The position numbers and the translations under genes were made by a program. A stretch of 64,000 nt of DNA, taken from NCBI RefSeq assembly GCF_048569485.1, contig NC_134361.1, positions 174,403,336 through 174,467,335 of the forward strand. The letters are read 5' to 3'. Position 1 is the first letter of the stretch; each line of letters opens with the position of its first letter. The notes under the pieces are model-generated. The model was not told the DNA's origin. It searched no databases and saw nothing but the letters and a program-made list of their open reading frames with translations. Positions 47,395 to 58,514 of this stretch are shown here, in pieces. Source of the stretch: Anomaloglossus baeobatrachus (lineage: Eukaryota; Chordata; Amphibia; Anura; Aromobatidae).

Positions 47395-47726
47395 GCTCGG
47401 AGCATTACTTTGTAAGGTGAACATATACATTGTATTTACATCCACTGTCACTAAGTGTTTCGCTCTATGAAGTGCACAATAAAGAAACTGGGGAAAAACA
47501 AAATATATCATTAAAATGTTACCGTCAAGAGATGGAGGTCAAACATATGTTCTTCTGACAGTCTCTAGAAAGAAAGAATATAAAAGTTAACATACACGTT
47601 TTTACGCTCATAGTAAATAATCACCCAAAAAAGGTTTGTGTATATGCTATGTAAAAGAGTAGTTAATTAGACAAGCATATAAAGCATGCACTGAACATCC
47701 ATACAGGTTAAGGACTTTGATATATA
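47395..47726. other. Intronic, no gene seen
   Basis: Unassigned non-coding sequence. Checked on minus for the missing CENPI exon without success. Confidence 0.4.
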
Positions 47727-48900
47727 CAGTGGTTATAAAAAGGTCTACACATTTCTGTTAAAATAAAAAGTTTTTTTTATTTTTCTGTCATGTAAAAAAA
47801 AAAACAAAACAGAAAAAACCTTATACCAAAAAAAAATAAATTCTGAGCTTTCTCCACCTTTAATCTCTACAAATCAATTTAGAAACCAAATCATTTTCAG
47901 GTGGGAAATAAAGATAACAAAACCAAAATAAAGTGGATGCGCAAGTGTGAATAGCCTCTTAAAATTGGGGATGTGGTTGTGTTCAGAAGCAGCCTATCAC
48001 ATTTAAGCTCTCGTTAAATAGTAGTCAGTACACAGAGCTGCCATCATTGGTCTGGGAGGCTGACAAGATGCCTACAGTAACATTAAAGGAGCTGCAGGAA
48101 TTTCTGGCACGTACTGGTTGTGTTCTGCATGTGACAACAATCTCCCATATTTTTCATATGTCTGGCATGTGGGGCAGGGTGACAAGAAGGAAACCTTTTC
48201 TCACAAAGAAAAACATTTGAGCCCGCTTTTGTTTTGCCAAAACCCACATCAAGAGTGCCAACAGCATATGGGAAACGTGTTATGGTCTGATGAGACAACA
48301 GTTGAAATTTATGGCCATTATTCCAAAAGTGTAAGGCGCAAACACTGTAATCATCAAAAACACCATACCTTCAGTGAAATGTGTTGGAGGCAGTATTATG
48401 GTTTGGGGCCGTTTTTCTACAGATGAAATTAGGGCTTTAGTCAAGGTGGAAGAAATTAAGAAAAGTTCAAAATGTCAGTTTTGCAACTAAATCTTCAGGT
48501 CTTTGCTAAAAAGCTGAAGATAAAGGGATTTCACCTTTCAGAACGGCAACAATTCAAATCAACAAAACAATAAATAAAGAACAGCAGAAGATCAAAGTTT
48601 TGGAATGGTTCAGCCAGAGCCCAGACCTGAATTGAACTGAAAATCTGGGGGGTGACCAGAAGAGGGCGCTGTACACAGGAGATGCCCTCGAAAGGCAACA
48701 GATTTGGAGCTACTGCAATGAAGAACGAGCAAAGATCGCCAATTCTAGATGTGCCATGCTGATAGACTTCTACACAAAAAGACTGAATACTGTCATCAAT
48801 TCACAGGAGACTTCAACAAAGTAAGAGTGTGCAAATTTATGCAACCACATTATTTTATTAGTTTAGTTCTTTTTTTTTTGCACCCAAAAAGATGTCAGTT
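47727..48900 (+). pseudogene. Third Tc1-like fossil
   Basis: It starts CAGTGGTTATAAAAAGGTCT after TATA. Transposase pieces on plus are MPTVTLKELQEFL (from 48069), a Tc1-like helix-turn-helix remnant, LWSDETTVEIYGHY near 48285 (second helix and first catalytic Asp), and SIMVWGRFSTDE near 48390. Several frame changes and a large internal loss are evident, and the right TIR is not recognisable. Different family from the two at 38-41 kb. Confidence 0.75.
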
Positions 48901-49762
48901 TATTTTTTAAGGATTTGGAGTTAATAAAGAAAGCACCTTTTTTCAGCTTTCCATTGTCGCTTTCTAGGAGTCATAATATTTTTCTTTTTGCATAGATGAA
49001 GCCACTTGAGGACTTGTTTTTTTTTATCACAATTTAGTTTTCATTAGTACTTTTTTTGTGGTACCAGGCATTTTGATCACTTTTTAACAGGGCATTAAAG
49101 CAAGCACTCAGCTTTGGACAGTGAGAGCCATGGTTAGGAGACCTACTCTGATAAAAGCGGATGGTGTTAGGCTGGTGATTTTACAAGATTTATAACAGCA
49201 GCTTGTCAGGAGCTTAGGGGGAGGAGAATAGCTAACACTTATATAGAAATCAATGGGCCAGAGAGGTTGTTTGGGTATTAAGAGTTAACTTCTCTCCTGG
49301 AACTTAGCTATTGCGAACTCTCAGCCAGACACAGGAAACCAACTGTACACTATGAAAGATAAAAGCTCCCATTTAATAAGAATGACAGCAGATAGAAAAA
49401 GCAAGTTAATTGCCAACTTGTTTATTGTACTGCTAACCAAAGCAATTCAATAACATAAAAATACTCCATTAAATTACAGAAATCTGTGTTTTCACCATTC
49501 CTTACAGTTACAGTAAGAATCCAACTGTGTTTGAATCAGGTTTTCGCAAGTGACTGATTACCCTGATGTATATATTCATCATGGTGTGTTAATAGGGATG
49601 TTCAGACATGGGTATCTGATAGCCACGTCTACAGAATCAATAACAGATTGATTGAGGTCTATCACACGGTGCCCCCATAGATCAGCTGTTGGAAACAGTT
49701 TGAGTGCAGCTGCTGAGGACAGCACTACTCAAAGTATAGTGCCCATTGCCGGCCAATGCAAA
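48901..49762. other. Intronic, no gene seen
   Basis: Non-coding. The last 200 bases (CATAGATCAGCTGTTGG, GTGCAGCTGCTGAGGAC) look like an interspersed repeat, not identified. Confidence 0.35.
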
Positions 49763-50288
49763 GAAGGGAATTTTGTTACTTACCGTAAATTCCTTTTCTT
49801 CTAGCTCTTATTGGGAGACCCAGACGATTGGGGTATAGCTACTGCCCTCCGGAGGCCACACAAAGCACTACACTAAAAAGTGCAAGGCCCCTCCCCTTCT
49901 GGCTATACCCCCCCGTGACATCACGGGTTCTCCAGTTTTAGTGCCAAAGCAAGAAGGGGGAAAGCCAATAACTGGTTTAAACAAATTAACTCCGATTAAC
50001 ATCGGAGAACTGAAAAACCGTTCAACATGAACAACATGTGTACCCGCAAACAACAAAAAAATCCCGAAGGACAACAGGGCGGGTGCTGGGTCTCCCAATA
50101 AGAGCTAGAAGAAAAGGAATTTACGGTAAGTAACAAAATTCCCTTCTTCTTCAGCGCTCTATTGGGAGACCCAGACGATTGGGACGTCCAAAAGCTGTCC
50201 CTGGGTGGGTAAAGAAATACCTCATGTTAGAGCTGCAAGACAGCCCTCCCCTATGGGGAAGCCACTGCCGCCTGCAGGGCTCTTCTAC

Positions 50289-51191
50289 CTAGGCTGGCGT
50301 CCGCCGAAGCATAGGTATGCACCTGATAATGTTTGGTGAAAAAATGTGCAGGCTCGACCAGGTAGCTGCCTGGCACACCTGTTGAGCCGTAGCCTGGTGT
50401 CGTAATGCCCAGGACGCACCTACGGCTCTGGTAGAATGGGCCTTCAGCCCTGAAGGAACCGGAAGCCCCGCAGAACGGTAGTCTTCAAGAATTGGTTCTT
50501 TGATCCATCGAGCCATGGTGGCTTTAGAAACCTGCAACCCCTTGCGCTGGCCAGCGACAAGGACAAAAAATGCATCAGAGCGGCGCATGGGCGCCGTGCG
50601 GGAAATGTAGATTCTGAGTGCTCTCCCCAGAACTAACAACTGTAAATCCTTTTCATACCGGAGAACCGGATGAGAACAAAAGGAAGGTAAGGATATATCC
50701 TGATTAAGAAGAAACGCGGATACAACCTTAGGGAGAAACTCCTGAATAGGGCGCAGCACCACCTTGTCCTGGTGGAATACTAGGAAGGGAGCCTTGAATG
50801 ACAGAGCCGCCAGCTCAGACACTCGCCGAAGCGACGTGATCGCAACCAGAAAGGCCACTTTCTGTGACAGGCGCGAAAGGGAAACTTCCCTCAGAGGCTC
50901 GAAAGGCGGCTTCTGGAGAGCAACTAGTACCCTGTTCAGATCCCATGGATCTAACGGCCGCTTGTACGGGGGCACAATATGACAAACCCCCTGTAGTAAC
51001 GTGCGCACCTTAGGAAGACGTGCTAGACGCTTCTGAAAAAGAACACGGATAGTGCCGAGACTTGCCCTTAAAGGGAGCCGAGCGACCAACCTCTTTCCCA
51101 ACCAGATTGCAGGAGGGAAGGCAAAGTAGGCAATGCCGATGGCCAGGGAGACACTCCCTGAGCAGAACACTAAGATAAGAATATCTTCCAC
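50289..51191 (-). CDS. DIRS tyrosine recombinase region
   Basis: A 300-residue frame with the integrase-like fold. Residues 100-130 have KVAFLVAITSLRRVSEL, with the first catalytic Arg in SLRRVSEL. Residues 245-285 have LKAHSTRAVGASWAL (H-x2-R-like box) and QVCQAATWSSLHIF, then the terminal segment with the expected nucleophile region. In DIRS elements this enzyme replaces the DDE integrase and inserts a circular DNA copy without target duplication. Part of a fossil element; expression not implied. Confidence 0.85.
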   Translation of the reverse strand: MEDILILVFCSGSVSLAIGIAYFAFPPAIWLGKRLVARLPLRASLGTIRVLFQKRLARLPKVRTLLQGVCHIVPPYKRPLDPWDLNRVLVALQKPPFEPLREVSLSRLSQKVAFLVAITSLRRVSELAALSFKAPFLVFHQDKVVLRPIQEFLPKVVSAFLLNQDISLPSFCSHPVLRYEKDLQLLVLGRALRIYISRTAPMRRSDAFFVLVAGQRKGLQVSKATMARWIKEPILEDYRSAGLPVPSGLKAHSTRAVGASWALRHQATAQQVCQAATWSSLHIFSPNIIRCIPMLRRTPA

Positions 51192-51257
51192 GAGTTGTGG
51201 TAGATCTTGGCAGACCGCGGCTGGCTAGCCCGTCTCATGGTGGCAATGACGTCGTGC

Positions 51258-52460
51258 TCACGGTCGACCGACGGTGAGGTGCCACAGATCTCGGTACCAC
51301 GACCTCCCCGGCCAGTTTGGGGCGACGAGGATGGTGTGGCAGCAATCGGTAGCTGGAACTGTGACCAATCCTGAGCCAAGGCGCCTGTCGCCAGAGCTCT
51401 TTGATCGTAAGACCGCGTCATGAAAATCGGGACCTTGTTGTTGCCGAGAAGCCATGACGTCGACGTCCGTCTTCATCCTGCGGCTACAGATTTCTTGAAA
51501 ACAAACGGGTGCAGAGCCCATTCCCCTGCGTCCACGCCCTGGCGACTGAGGAAGTCTGCTTCCTAGTGTTGTACGCCCGGGATATGAACAGCTGATATGG
51601 TGTATGCTCTGTCTTCTACCCATAGCAGAATCCGCCGGACCTCTTGGGAGGCTTGTCGACTGCGTAGTCCGCCTTGGTGGTTGGTGTATGCCACCGCTGT
51701 GGATAGTCCGACTGAATTCGGATCTATTTGCATTCCAGCCACTGCAGGAAGGCTTGCAGTGCAAGATACACTGCCCAGAGCTCCAGACCACTGAGTTGAA
51801 GAGTGGACTCCTCTGAAGACGGTCTTTGACCGTCTGGAAAAGTGACACGTTCCTGTGTAGGGACATCGACTTCCCTCCCATAAGCGAAGAATGTGCTATT
51901 GAGGCGGACGCAGATGAAACTGCGTGAAAAAAGCTCGCCTCTGGATGAGGCGCCTCCTTGAAGGAGAGACTGCCCCCTCGTCTGTAGTGAACGCTGTTTG
52001 TCCAGCGGAAGCTTCACTATCGCTGAGAGAGTGTGAAAACTCTCCAGGAGATGCCAGCGATTGGGTTCAACCTTGAAAAGTTGAAGACCCACCCGAAACT
52101 CTGGGAAGGGTCCAGCGCCATGTTCAGGTTGTGTTGGCATGCTTCTAAAGGAGAGTGCCTTGACCAGTAGATTGCCCAAGTAAAGGATCACAGAGTGACC
52201 GTGAGAGCGCGGGACTGCTCCCTCTGCTGCCACGAACTTGGTGAACACCCGTGGGGCTATTGCCAGCCAAAGGGTATGGCTACGAAACGAAATATTCTCG
52301 TCTTTAATAACGAATCGTAGCCAACGCCGGTGCCTCGGAGCAATCGGCACGTGTAGATAAGCATCCTGATGTCTATTGATGTTAGGAAAACTCCTTGAGA
52401 CAGAGAGGCAATGACGGAGCGGAGTGATGCCATCCGGAACCGCCTGGTTTTCACGTGCTT
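51258..52460 (-). other. DIRS reverse transcriptase / RNase H remnants
   Basis: Fragments recognisable on minus include FRMASLRSVIASL, the RT palm/finger piece RHRRWLRFVIKDE, FTKFVAAEGAVPRSHG, and downstream an RNase H-like stretch with LELWAVYLALQAF. They fit the order expected in DIRS. The region is degraded. Confidence 0.7.
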
Positions 52461-54039
52461 GTTAAGCAGTATAAATGCCAGAACGGGACGGAAGGAGCCG
52501 TCCTATTTTGGCACCACGACCAGGTCGGAGCAAAATGCGTATCTGGTTCCTGAAGAGGAACAGGGATTACCGCTCTTTCCGCCTGCAGAAGAGCCTCGGC
52601 TCGGTCGGTGCGGTAGTTTGAAAACAAACTGACTCTCACTCACAGGCCCTTGACCTGCGGTAGGTAAATGCCGCTAAAGCGGGGGAGTCTGCCCCCCCGC
52701 GGTTGCGGAGTGAGAGGGCTGAAAATTATGAGGAAAAACACTTTGGTAGCGGGTCCTCCGGCTGCCTTCCCCGGGCGTGATTGAGCCCGCTAGGAATCTA
52801 TGCCCTTCTGGGCTTTTTGAGTCGTCTTGGATAGTTGAATGATTTCATTCAACCCTTACCAACAGACTATCACTAGATAAAGGCAACCTGGTTAAGCACT
52901 TCGTTGGAAGCAGCCTCTGTTCCAATCTCTCAACTACTAGCCTCTGCGTAAAAACACGGAGTTGGCGGGTGCCACTGACGTCCGGCTCGTAGAGTCTCGG
53001 ACAGCAATAACAGCATGATTCGCCATGCCGACATTGCGAGTTAAAGACGCTGCTGGGACCGAGAGTACCTGTGACAGCGACCCCCTGCGCAATACTAGCT
53101 GAAATAGCTTGGAGTGCCTTCACGGCTGCGACTGCCGGAGCAACCGACCTGCCGATAGCTTCATAGACAGATTGCAACCAGAGGCCAATCTGCCTGTCAA
53201 TGGCATTTTGAAGTGAAGTCCTATCCACCACTACAACTATAGATCTAGCTGCAAGCATGGAGATTGGGGGATCCACATTTGGATACTGGGTCTAGCGCTT
53301 GACCACGTCAGGGGGGAGCGACACGTGTCTCATTAATACGGTCGGAGAAACGCTTATCGTGATAAGCGTGTCGTTTCTGGACTGCTTCTCTGGAGTCAGA
53401 GTGCTAAACAAGTACTCAATATACGCTTGAGATACTGAAATAGAGATTTCTCTTGCTGTGAAGCTGACCCCTCCACTGGAGGAGTTGAGGGAGAAATACC
53501 CAACCTTTCGTTGATGGACGCAATAAGATTATTCACTATAGCGTCACCATCCGGTGTATCCGGATTGAGAGCGGTCTCAGGATCAGAGTCCTGAACAGCT
53601 ACGTCTGCCTCAACGTACAGAGAGTACTCCAGCTGGGACCTTGACCAGTGATGGAGTCGAGGGCTAATCCCAGCGAGCCCGCTTAGGCCATCTGGGACTG
53701 TCGACCGTGTCGGATGCCTGCTCTCTGGGATGCCTGGAATCACTCTGGCGCCTTGAGATGCTCCAAATCAGGGCGGCCAGGGTCATTGCAACCATATTGC
53801 CCACGGTCTGCTTGGGGTGCAAAGTCTGTAAGATGTCAGTCATAGTCACAGACAATATATCAGCGGAAAAACTGCAACTTCGTCCCTGTCTCTGGACAGA
53901 GATCACAGGTGGTTCTTTTGGCCACATATAGCAGAGACCCCGGTTGAGCAATTGCACGCACTGGGGGTCCTGGAACCGTATGACATGCAGTACAAGCAGC
54001 ATAGAAAGCCCGTGCATTGGCAACTTGTCTTTTTCTGCT

Positions 54040-54745
54040 GTTGTTGTCTAGCTATCTAAGAGCCTAGCCGAGGATAGCGACCGTACAGTGAATAGTCATA
54101 CAAGCATGAAGTACAAATAAACACTTCAGTACATGTAGTACACGCAGCATTGAAAACTTGTGGCTTGGCACATTTGCTCTTCTGCTGCTGTTGTCTATTT
54201 ATCTAGGAGCATGAGACAAGGATAGCGACATACAGTGAATGTATAGCATACAAGCCTGACAGTAAACACTGCAGCCCATGCAATCCAAGCAGCATTGAAA
54301 GCTTGCGCGTTAGCACCCTAGCCTTTCTGCTGCTGTTGTCTATTTATCCAGGAACATTAGCCAAGGATAGCGACATACAGTGAATGTATAGCATACAAGC
54401 ATGACAGTAAACACTGCAGCCCATGCAAGTCAAGCAGCATTGAAAACTTGTGCCGTAGCACCATTGCTCTACTGCTGCTTTTGTCTGTTTATCTGGGCGC
54501 ATTAGCCAAGAATAGCGACATACAGTGAATGTATATCATAACAATAAACCGTGCAGCACATGCAAGCGAAGCAGCATTGAAAGCTTGTGCCTTAGCACAA
54601 ATTGCTCTACTGCTGCTGTTGCCCAATCTGACAGTAAACACTGCAGCACATGCAAACGACGAAGCATTGAAAGCTTGTGCCTCAGCAGCATTGCTTATTT
54701 GCTGCTGTTGCCCAGAATAGCGACAGTACAGTACAGTGCATAGCA
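54040..54745. repeat. ~140-bp tandem repeats in the DIRS leader
   Basis: About five units, each with GCAGCATTGAAAACTTGTG, TGCTGCTGTTGTCTATTTATC, GGATAGCGACATACAGTGAA and AGTAAACACTGCAGC. Later units are shorter. They lie 5' of the gag-like region on the element's strand. Confidence 0.85.
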
Positions 54746-55997
54746 TATCAGCACACAGTCCAAAAGCCCACTTCAGCATTAGTGGTGTCAGTACTGCTTA
54801 CCGCCCGCACAAGAGCGGGTGCGAGGTCGCCCAAAAACCTGTGACTGGTTCCGTTCTCCCAGAGTGGAAACCATAATGGCTGCCGGCTTCTCTTCCCCGT
54901 CCTGTGCAGAGGGGCGGGCCGTGGGCGAGCCCCAGCCAAGAGCGGGAACCCGGCGTCTCACTGTGTTCAGTGAAGGGGGCTGGAGAATGCAAAGCAGACT
55001 CCAGCTCCCTGCGCTGAGCTTCTGTACAGCGTCCCGCCCCTCCTCTGACTGGCAGGGCTGGGGCGGGAACGAAACGAAAGCTAGGCCGCAAAGCCGGGGA
55101 CTCGAGTAATAAGCGCGGCCGTCCTATGTGCACGGCCGACGGCGAAGTCCCCCGGCGCACCACAAGTCCCAGCCGCGCCACAATGTAAAAAACAATCAGC
55201 AGCGGCCGGCGCGGCCGTTTTCAATACATAAATTCACTCAGCAAAGCTGCAGTGAATAATAGCACCAGCGCTCCGCGCTGTTGTCCCCGGCGCACTAACA
55301 CTCCCAGCAATGCTGGTGTGTGTGTGCGCGCTTGCCCGGGGACACAGAGTACCTTGATGTAGCAGGGCCCTGTCCCTGACGATACTCAGCTCCATATCCA
55401 GCAGGTTCTTTTGGGTCTGTGGATGGAGCTCGGTCTCTGTGCCTGGAGACCGGTAAGATCCCACTTCACCCAGAGCCCCTCATGGGGATGGGGAAGGAAA
55501 ACAGCATGTGGGCTCCGGCCTCTGTACTAGCAATAAGTACCTCAACCTTACAACACCATCCACGGGTGAGAAGGGAGCATGCTGGGGGCCCTATATGGGC
55601 CCTCTTTTCTTCCATCCGACATAGTCAGCAGCTACTGCTGACTAAAATCTGTGGAGCTATGCATGGATGTCTGACCTCCTTCGCACACAAAGCTAAAACT
55701 GGAGAACCCGTGATGTCACGGGGGGGTATAGCCAGAAGGGGAGGGGCCTTGCACTTTTTAGTGTAGTGCTTTGTGTGGCCTCCGGAGGGCAGTAGCTATA
55801 CCCCAATCGTCTGGGTCTCCCAATAGAGCGCTGAAGAAAAACACAGGAGCTGTGCTTCAGCATCTGCAATGGTTGCTACATATTAAACTGAGCTGCACCT
55901 AGCCATCAGGAGAAAAATCAGCTGATCGGTGGGTGTGCCGGGTGTCAGATTCCTACCGATCAATTATGAATGTCCTCTCCGATAGTTAGGTCATCAC

Positions 55998-56345
55998 TAG
56001 TGATGGACGAGCACTAAAATGCTCGGGTGCACGTTACTCGAGCCGAGCACGTCAGACTCTCTGAAAGGGATCAACTCAAGTAACAAGTAAAATGGAAGTC
56101 GATGATTAGGCGCTTCGGCTCGGGAGGGAGGATTTATTTTAGTTTTTTGGACACAGTACATCCAAAAACGTTGTTTTAACCCCCAGTGAGAGCTAGAAAG
56201 TGCAAATGGCTCTCACTGGGATGCCTGCTCATATCATGCAGTGAAACAAGCCTGTGCTTTGTGTTTTCACGGACTAAACATCTAAGCACCTGTGATACTC
56301 TGCCGAGCACCCCGATCAAGTATTGAGCATGCTCGCCCATCAATA
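55998..56345. mobile_element. 348-bp non-autonomous hAT (same ends as the 11.8-kb hAT)
   Basis: The ends are TAGTGATGGACGAGCAC and the inverted TATTGATGGGCGAGCATGCT. The 8-bp duplication is GTCATCAC / GTCATTAC, with one mismatch. The interior shows GCTCGGGTGC and GAGCCGAGCAC but no coding. The transposase of the 22205-34021 element is the likely type that moved it. Confidence 0.88.
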
Positions 56346-56389
56346 GTCATTACATGTCTACGCTCAGACAACACCTGTCCCTGTTAAGA

Positions 56390-56473
56390 GGGGCAGCACA
56401 GTGGCTCAGTGGTTAGCGCTGTTGCTTTGCAGTGCTGGGGTCCTATGCTCAAAGGACATCTGCAAAAAGTTTG
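56390..56473 (+). mobile_element. tRNA-derived SINE-like fragment
   Basis: GGGCAGCACAGTGGCTCAGT with GGTTAGCGCTGTTGC resembles the head of tRNA-derived SINEs (box A: TGGCTCAGTGGTTAGC; weak box B: GGTCCTATGCTC). It ends after ACATCTGCAAAAAGTTTG. No cloverleaf can be drawn, so it is not a tRNA gene. Confidence 0.5.
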
Positions 56474-56546
56474 GCCCTGATGAGGCTGGTGTACTTAATT
56501 ACAAAATCCTATCCCAGAATGCCAGCACTTTCAGACTCGAGCACCA

Positions 56547-57413
56547 TCTAATATATAAAGCTGAGTGTATGTATGTATGTCCGCTAAAGGAATCTGCACC
56601 GTCGCATGTACAATCACAAAATTTTGCACAGACACCCCATGTGACTCAGGGAACGTCATAGACTATGTTTTGACAAGACAATTTAACCACGCACTTTACA
56701 GTTACTCTCCAAAAAACCAGCCTCCATTCAAGTCAATGGAGCTGAGAGTTATTGTTATTAATAGGAGCTGTGATTGGTTGCTATAGGAACAAACTAAACT
56801 GTTAGTATAAGAAGCCTATGTGTGAGGTAATTAAGATGTCAGTGGGGAGACGGATAGAGAGAGACAAAAAGAGACAGAGGCAGACAGGAAAAGAGACAGA
56901 CAGACAGATAGGGAAAGGGACAGAGAGCGACAGACAGTCAAAGAGACAGAGGCAGACAGAGACAGACAGACAGGGAAAGAAACAGAGACAGGGAAAGAGA
57001 AAAAAACATAAAAAGAGACAGAGACAAGGAAAAAGCCAGAGACAAGAAAAGAGACAGAGACAAGGAAAAAGCCAGAGAAAGAGACAGACAAGGAAAGAGA
57101 CAGGGACAGACGTGGGAAAGAGACAGACGTGGGAAAGAGACAGACGTGGGAAAGAGACAGAGGCAGACAGAGACAGACAGACAGGGAAAGAAACAGAGAC
57201 AGGGAAAGAGAAAAAAACATAAAAAGAGACAGAGACAAGGAAAAAGCCAGAGACAAGAAAAGAGACAGAGACAAGGAAAAAGCCAGAGAAAGAGACAGAC
57301 AAGGAAAGAGACAGGGACAGACGTGGGAAAGAGACAGACGTGGGAAAGAGACAGACTGGGAGAGAGACAGAGAGACAGTTACTATCCGGGCAACACCTGG
57401 GTATTACAGCTAG
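56547..57413 (+). mobile_element. Non-autonomous Helitron
   Basis: The 5' end TCTAATATATAAAGCTGAGT follows an A. The 3' end carries the hairpin-forming CCGGGCAACACCTGGGT, then CAGCTAG before a T. TC...CTAG between A and T with no duplication is the Helitron signature. The body (56580-56820) is non-coding. The 3' third is a purine-rich tandem block. Confidence 0.85.
56850..57380. repeat. GA-rich tandem block in the Helitron
   Basis: About 530 bp of almost pure A/G on plus with spaced C (GACAGACAGGGAAAGAGACAG). Two long near-identical segments (about 56950-57115 and 57168-57330) show an internal duplication of ~215-bp spacing. Confidence 0.9.
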
Positions 57414-57554
57414 TTTGCTATAAAAACTAAGTTTCCCGACTGGTAACTCTGCATGCCTTTGGTAGAGCATAGTCCTTTAGCCAGGCTTCAGAAAGCTCCT
57501 GGTGGTCAATGTGAAGAATTTAGACAGTAATATGGTGCTGCTCAATTTCCTTAC

Positions 57555-57788
57555 ATGTTTCATAAAGGCGATAGAGCAGCTCAGTAATGCCGGGTGGTAT
57601 ACGAGGTTGAAAGCCTTCCTATACATCGGAATGTCAGCCTCTCTGAATAGCTCTGGATCCACCTTGATACCCTGTGGATGGTTGTCGTGGTAGAAACCTT
57701 GTGATGTCCACAGACACCCCACCATGGCTGTCAAGTACTGGTTATACGCCGCATACATCTGGCTGCTTATGTTCAGAAGCTGGTGACC
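57555..57788 (-). CDS. CENPI: CENPI internal exon (third from 5' in window)
   Basis: 234 bp, 78 codons, phase 0 at both ends; acceptor TTTATATAG before 57788 and donor GTAAGG after 57555. It reads GHQLLNISSQMYAAYNQYLT, AMVGCLWTS, then IKVDPELFREADIPMYRKAF and NLVYHPALLSCSIAFMKH. Human CENPI has TSMVGCLWTSKPF, IYIDPEILEKTGV and NLVHHPSFLSYAVSFLL in the same order. This places it about 80 residues from the C-terminus. Confidence 0.92.
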
Positions 57789-57894
57789 CTATATAAAGAC
57801 AAAGTGGAGATAACAAAAAAAAAGATGTAAGTAGGAATGTCCAGATGTCACACTTAATTCCAATATTTTACTGGTATTTCCAATTTTATCTTAC

Positions 57895-57943
57895 CGATTT
57901 TTGTTGCTCGTCCCTTTTTGCTGTCAAGAGGTTATTCCTGTAC
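57895..57943 (-). CDS. CENPI: CENPI internal exon (49 bp)
   Basis: Acceptor TTTTACAG and donor GGTAAG. With two bases from the previous exon it encodes RYRNNLLTAKRDEQQKS, parallel to the YRxNLTAAK segment of mammalian CENPI. Phases agree with both neighbours (2 to 0). It is too short to be noticed as a reading frame. Confidence 0.88.
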
Positions 57944-57974
57944 CTGTAAAATTGTGGCCCAAAAAATAATAAAA

Positions 57975-58347
57975 AAATATTCTGTTGAGGGTTATTGCAG
58001 CATAATGTGGAGAGAAAGAGACCCCTGATTCCAGCGATGTGTCACTTATTGGGTTACGTTCTGCGGTTTTTATAAAATCATTGTTTTATCAGCAAAAGAT
58101 TATCAGTAGAAATATGTAAAGCAGCTGCCAAATAGTCCAGCCACGCCCTCACCACGGATTGTCAGCTTTCTGTCTACGCGCAGTGTACACATAAAGCAAC
58201 CAATCAGTGGTGTGGGCGGAGTTATACATAGATCAGCATTCAGAGAACTGCAGCAGAGAAAAGCTTTTAATCAAAACTGTAGCAAGCACTACAGTACGTG
58301 ACCCATCACTGGAATCAGGTTATCAAAAATCTGGAAACAATTTCCCT
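57975..58347. mobile_element. T2-like TTAA element, left end decayed
   Basis: The right end is AATTTCCCT before TTAA (58348-58351). The interior (GCGATGTGTCACTTA, CCAATCAGTGGTGTGGGC, CAGCATTCAGAG) matches 63366-63690 in the same orientation. It sits in the intron between two CENPI exons. Confidence 0.65.
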
Positions 58348-58389
58348 TTAATCAACCAAACACAAGGTTCTTAACTCTGATTTCCATAC

Positions 58390-58514
58390 CTATACATGAT
58401 TGAGCAGAGCTGGTTAAGGTTCACAGAGTCTGTACAGAGGAGCGCCGTATAGAAGACTGCAGGCGGTGGAAGTATAATCAGAGGCAAGTTAAACTGCACA
58501 TACAAATCACTGAC
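58390..58514 (-). CDS. CENPI: CENPI internal exon (first from 5' in window)
   Basis: 125 bp; acceptor CTTTTTCTTACAG and donor GTATGG. It encodes VSDLYVQFNLPLIILPPPAV, FYTALLCTDSVNLNQLCSIM and Y, leaving AG that pairs with G of the next exon. Its proline-rich and hydrophobic content fits the helical repeat C-terminal half of CENPI. Upstream exons are not recognised before 64000 and probably lie beyond the window. Confidence 0.85.

Larger units (their letters stand above)
49763..55838 (-). mobile_element. DIRS-like tyrosine-recombinase retroelement (fossil)
   Basis: The inverted termini (49763-49945 and 55690-55838) share CTCCGGAGGGCAGTAGCTAT-type blocks. An internal complementary region at 50085-50195 joins the complement of the left terminus to the complement of the right terminus, which is the DIRS signature. 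Order on minus: a tandem-repeat leader, a gag-like region (about 52.8-54.0 kb), reverse transcriptase/RNase H (about 51.3-52.5 kb) and tyrosine recombinase (50.3-51.2 kb). The polyprotein regions are broken in a handful of places, while the recombinase frame is long and open. It lies in a CENPI intron, same strand. Confidence 0.92.

Noticed and set aside
56390-56473. tRNA gene
   Set aside because: Box A-like and weak box B-like motifs but no foldable cloverleaf; SINE-like fragment instead.
56802-57470. 222-codon frame of LSLSVSFS repeats and plus-strand RDRQGKR frames
   Set aside because: Translation of the GA-rich Helitron block.
45000-57500. Missing short CENPI exon
   Set aside because: I read the non-repeat stretches on minus for a ~45-bp exon with AG/GT and found no convincing candidate.
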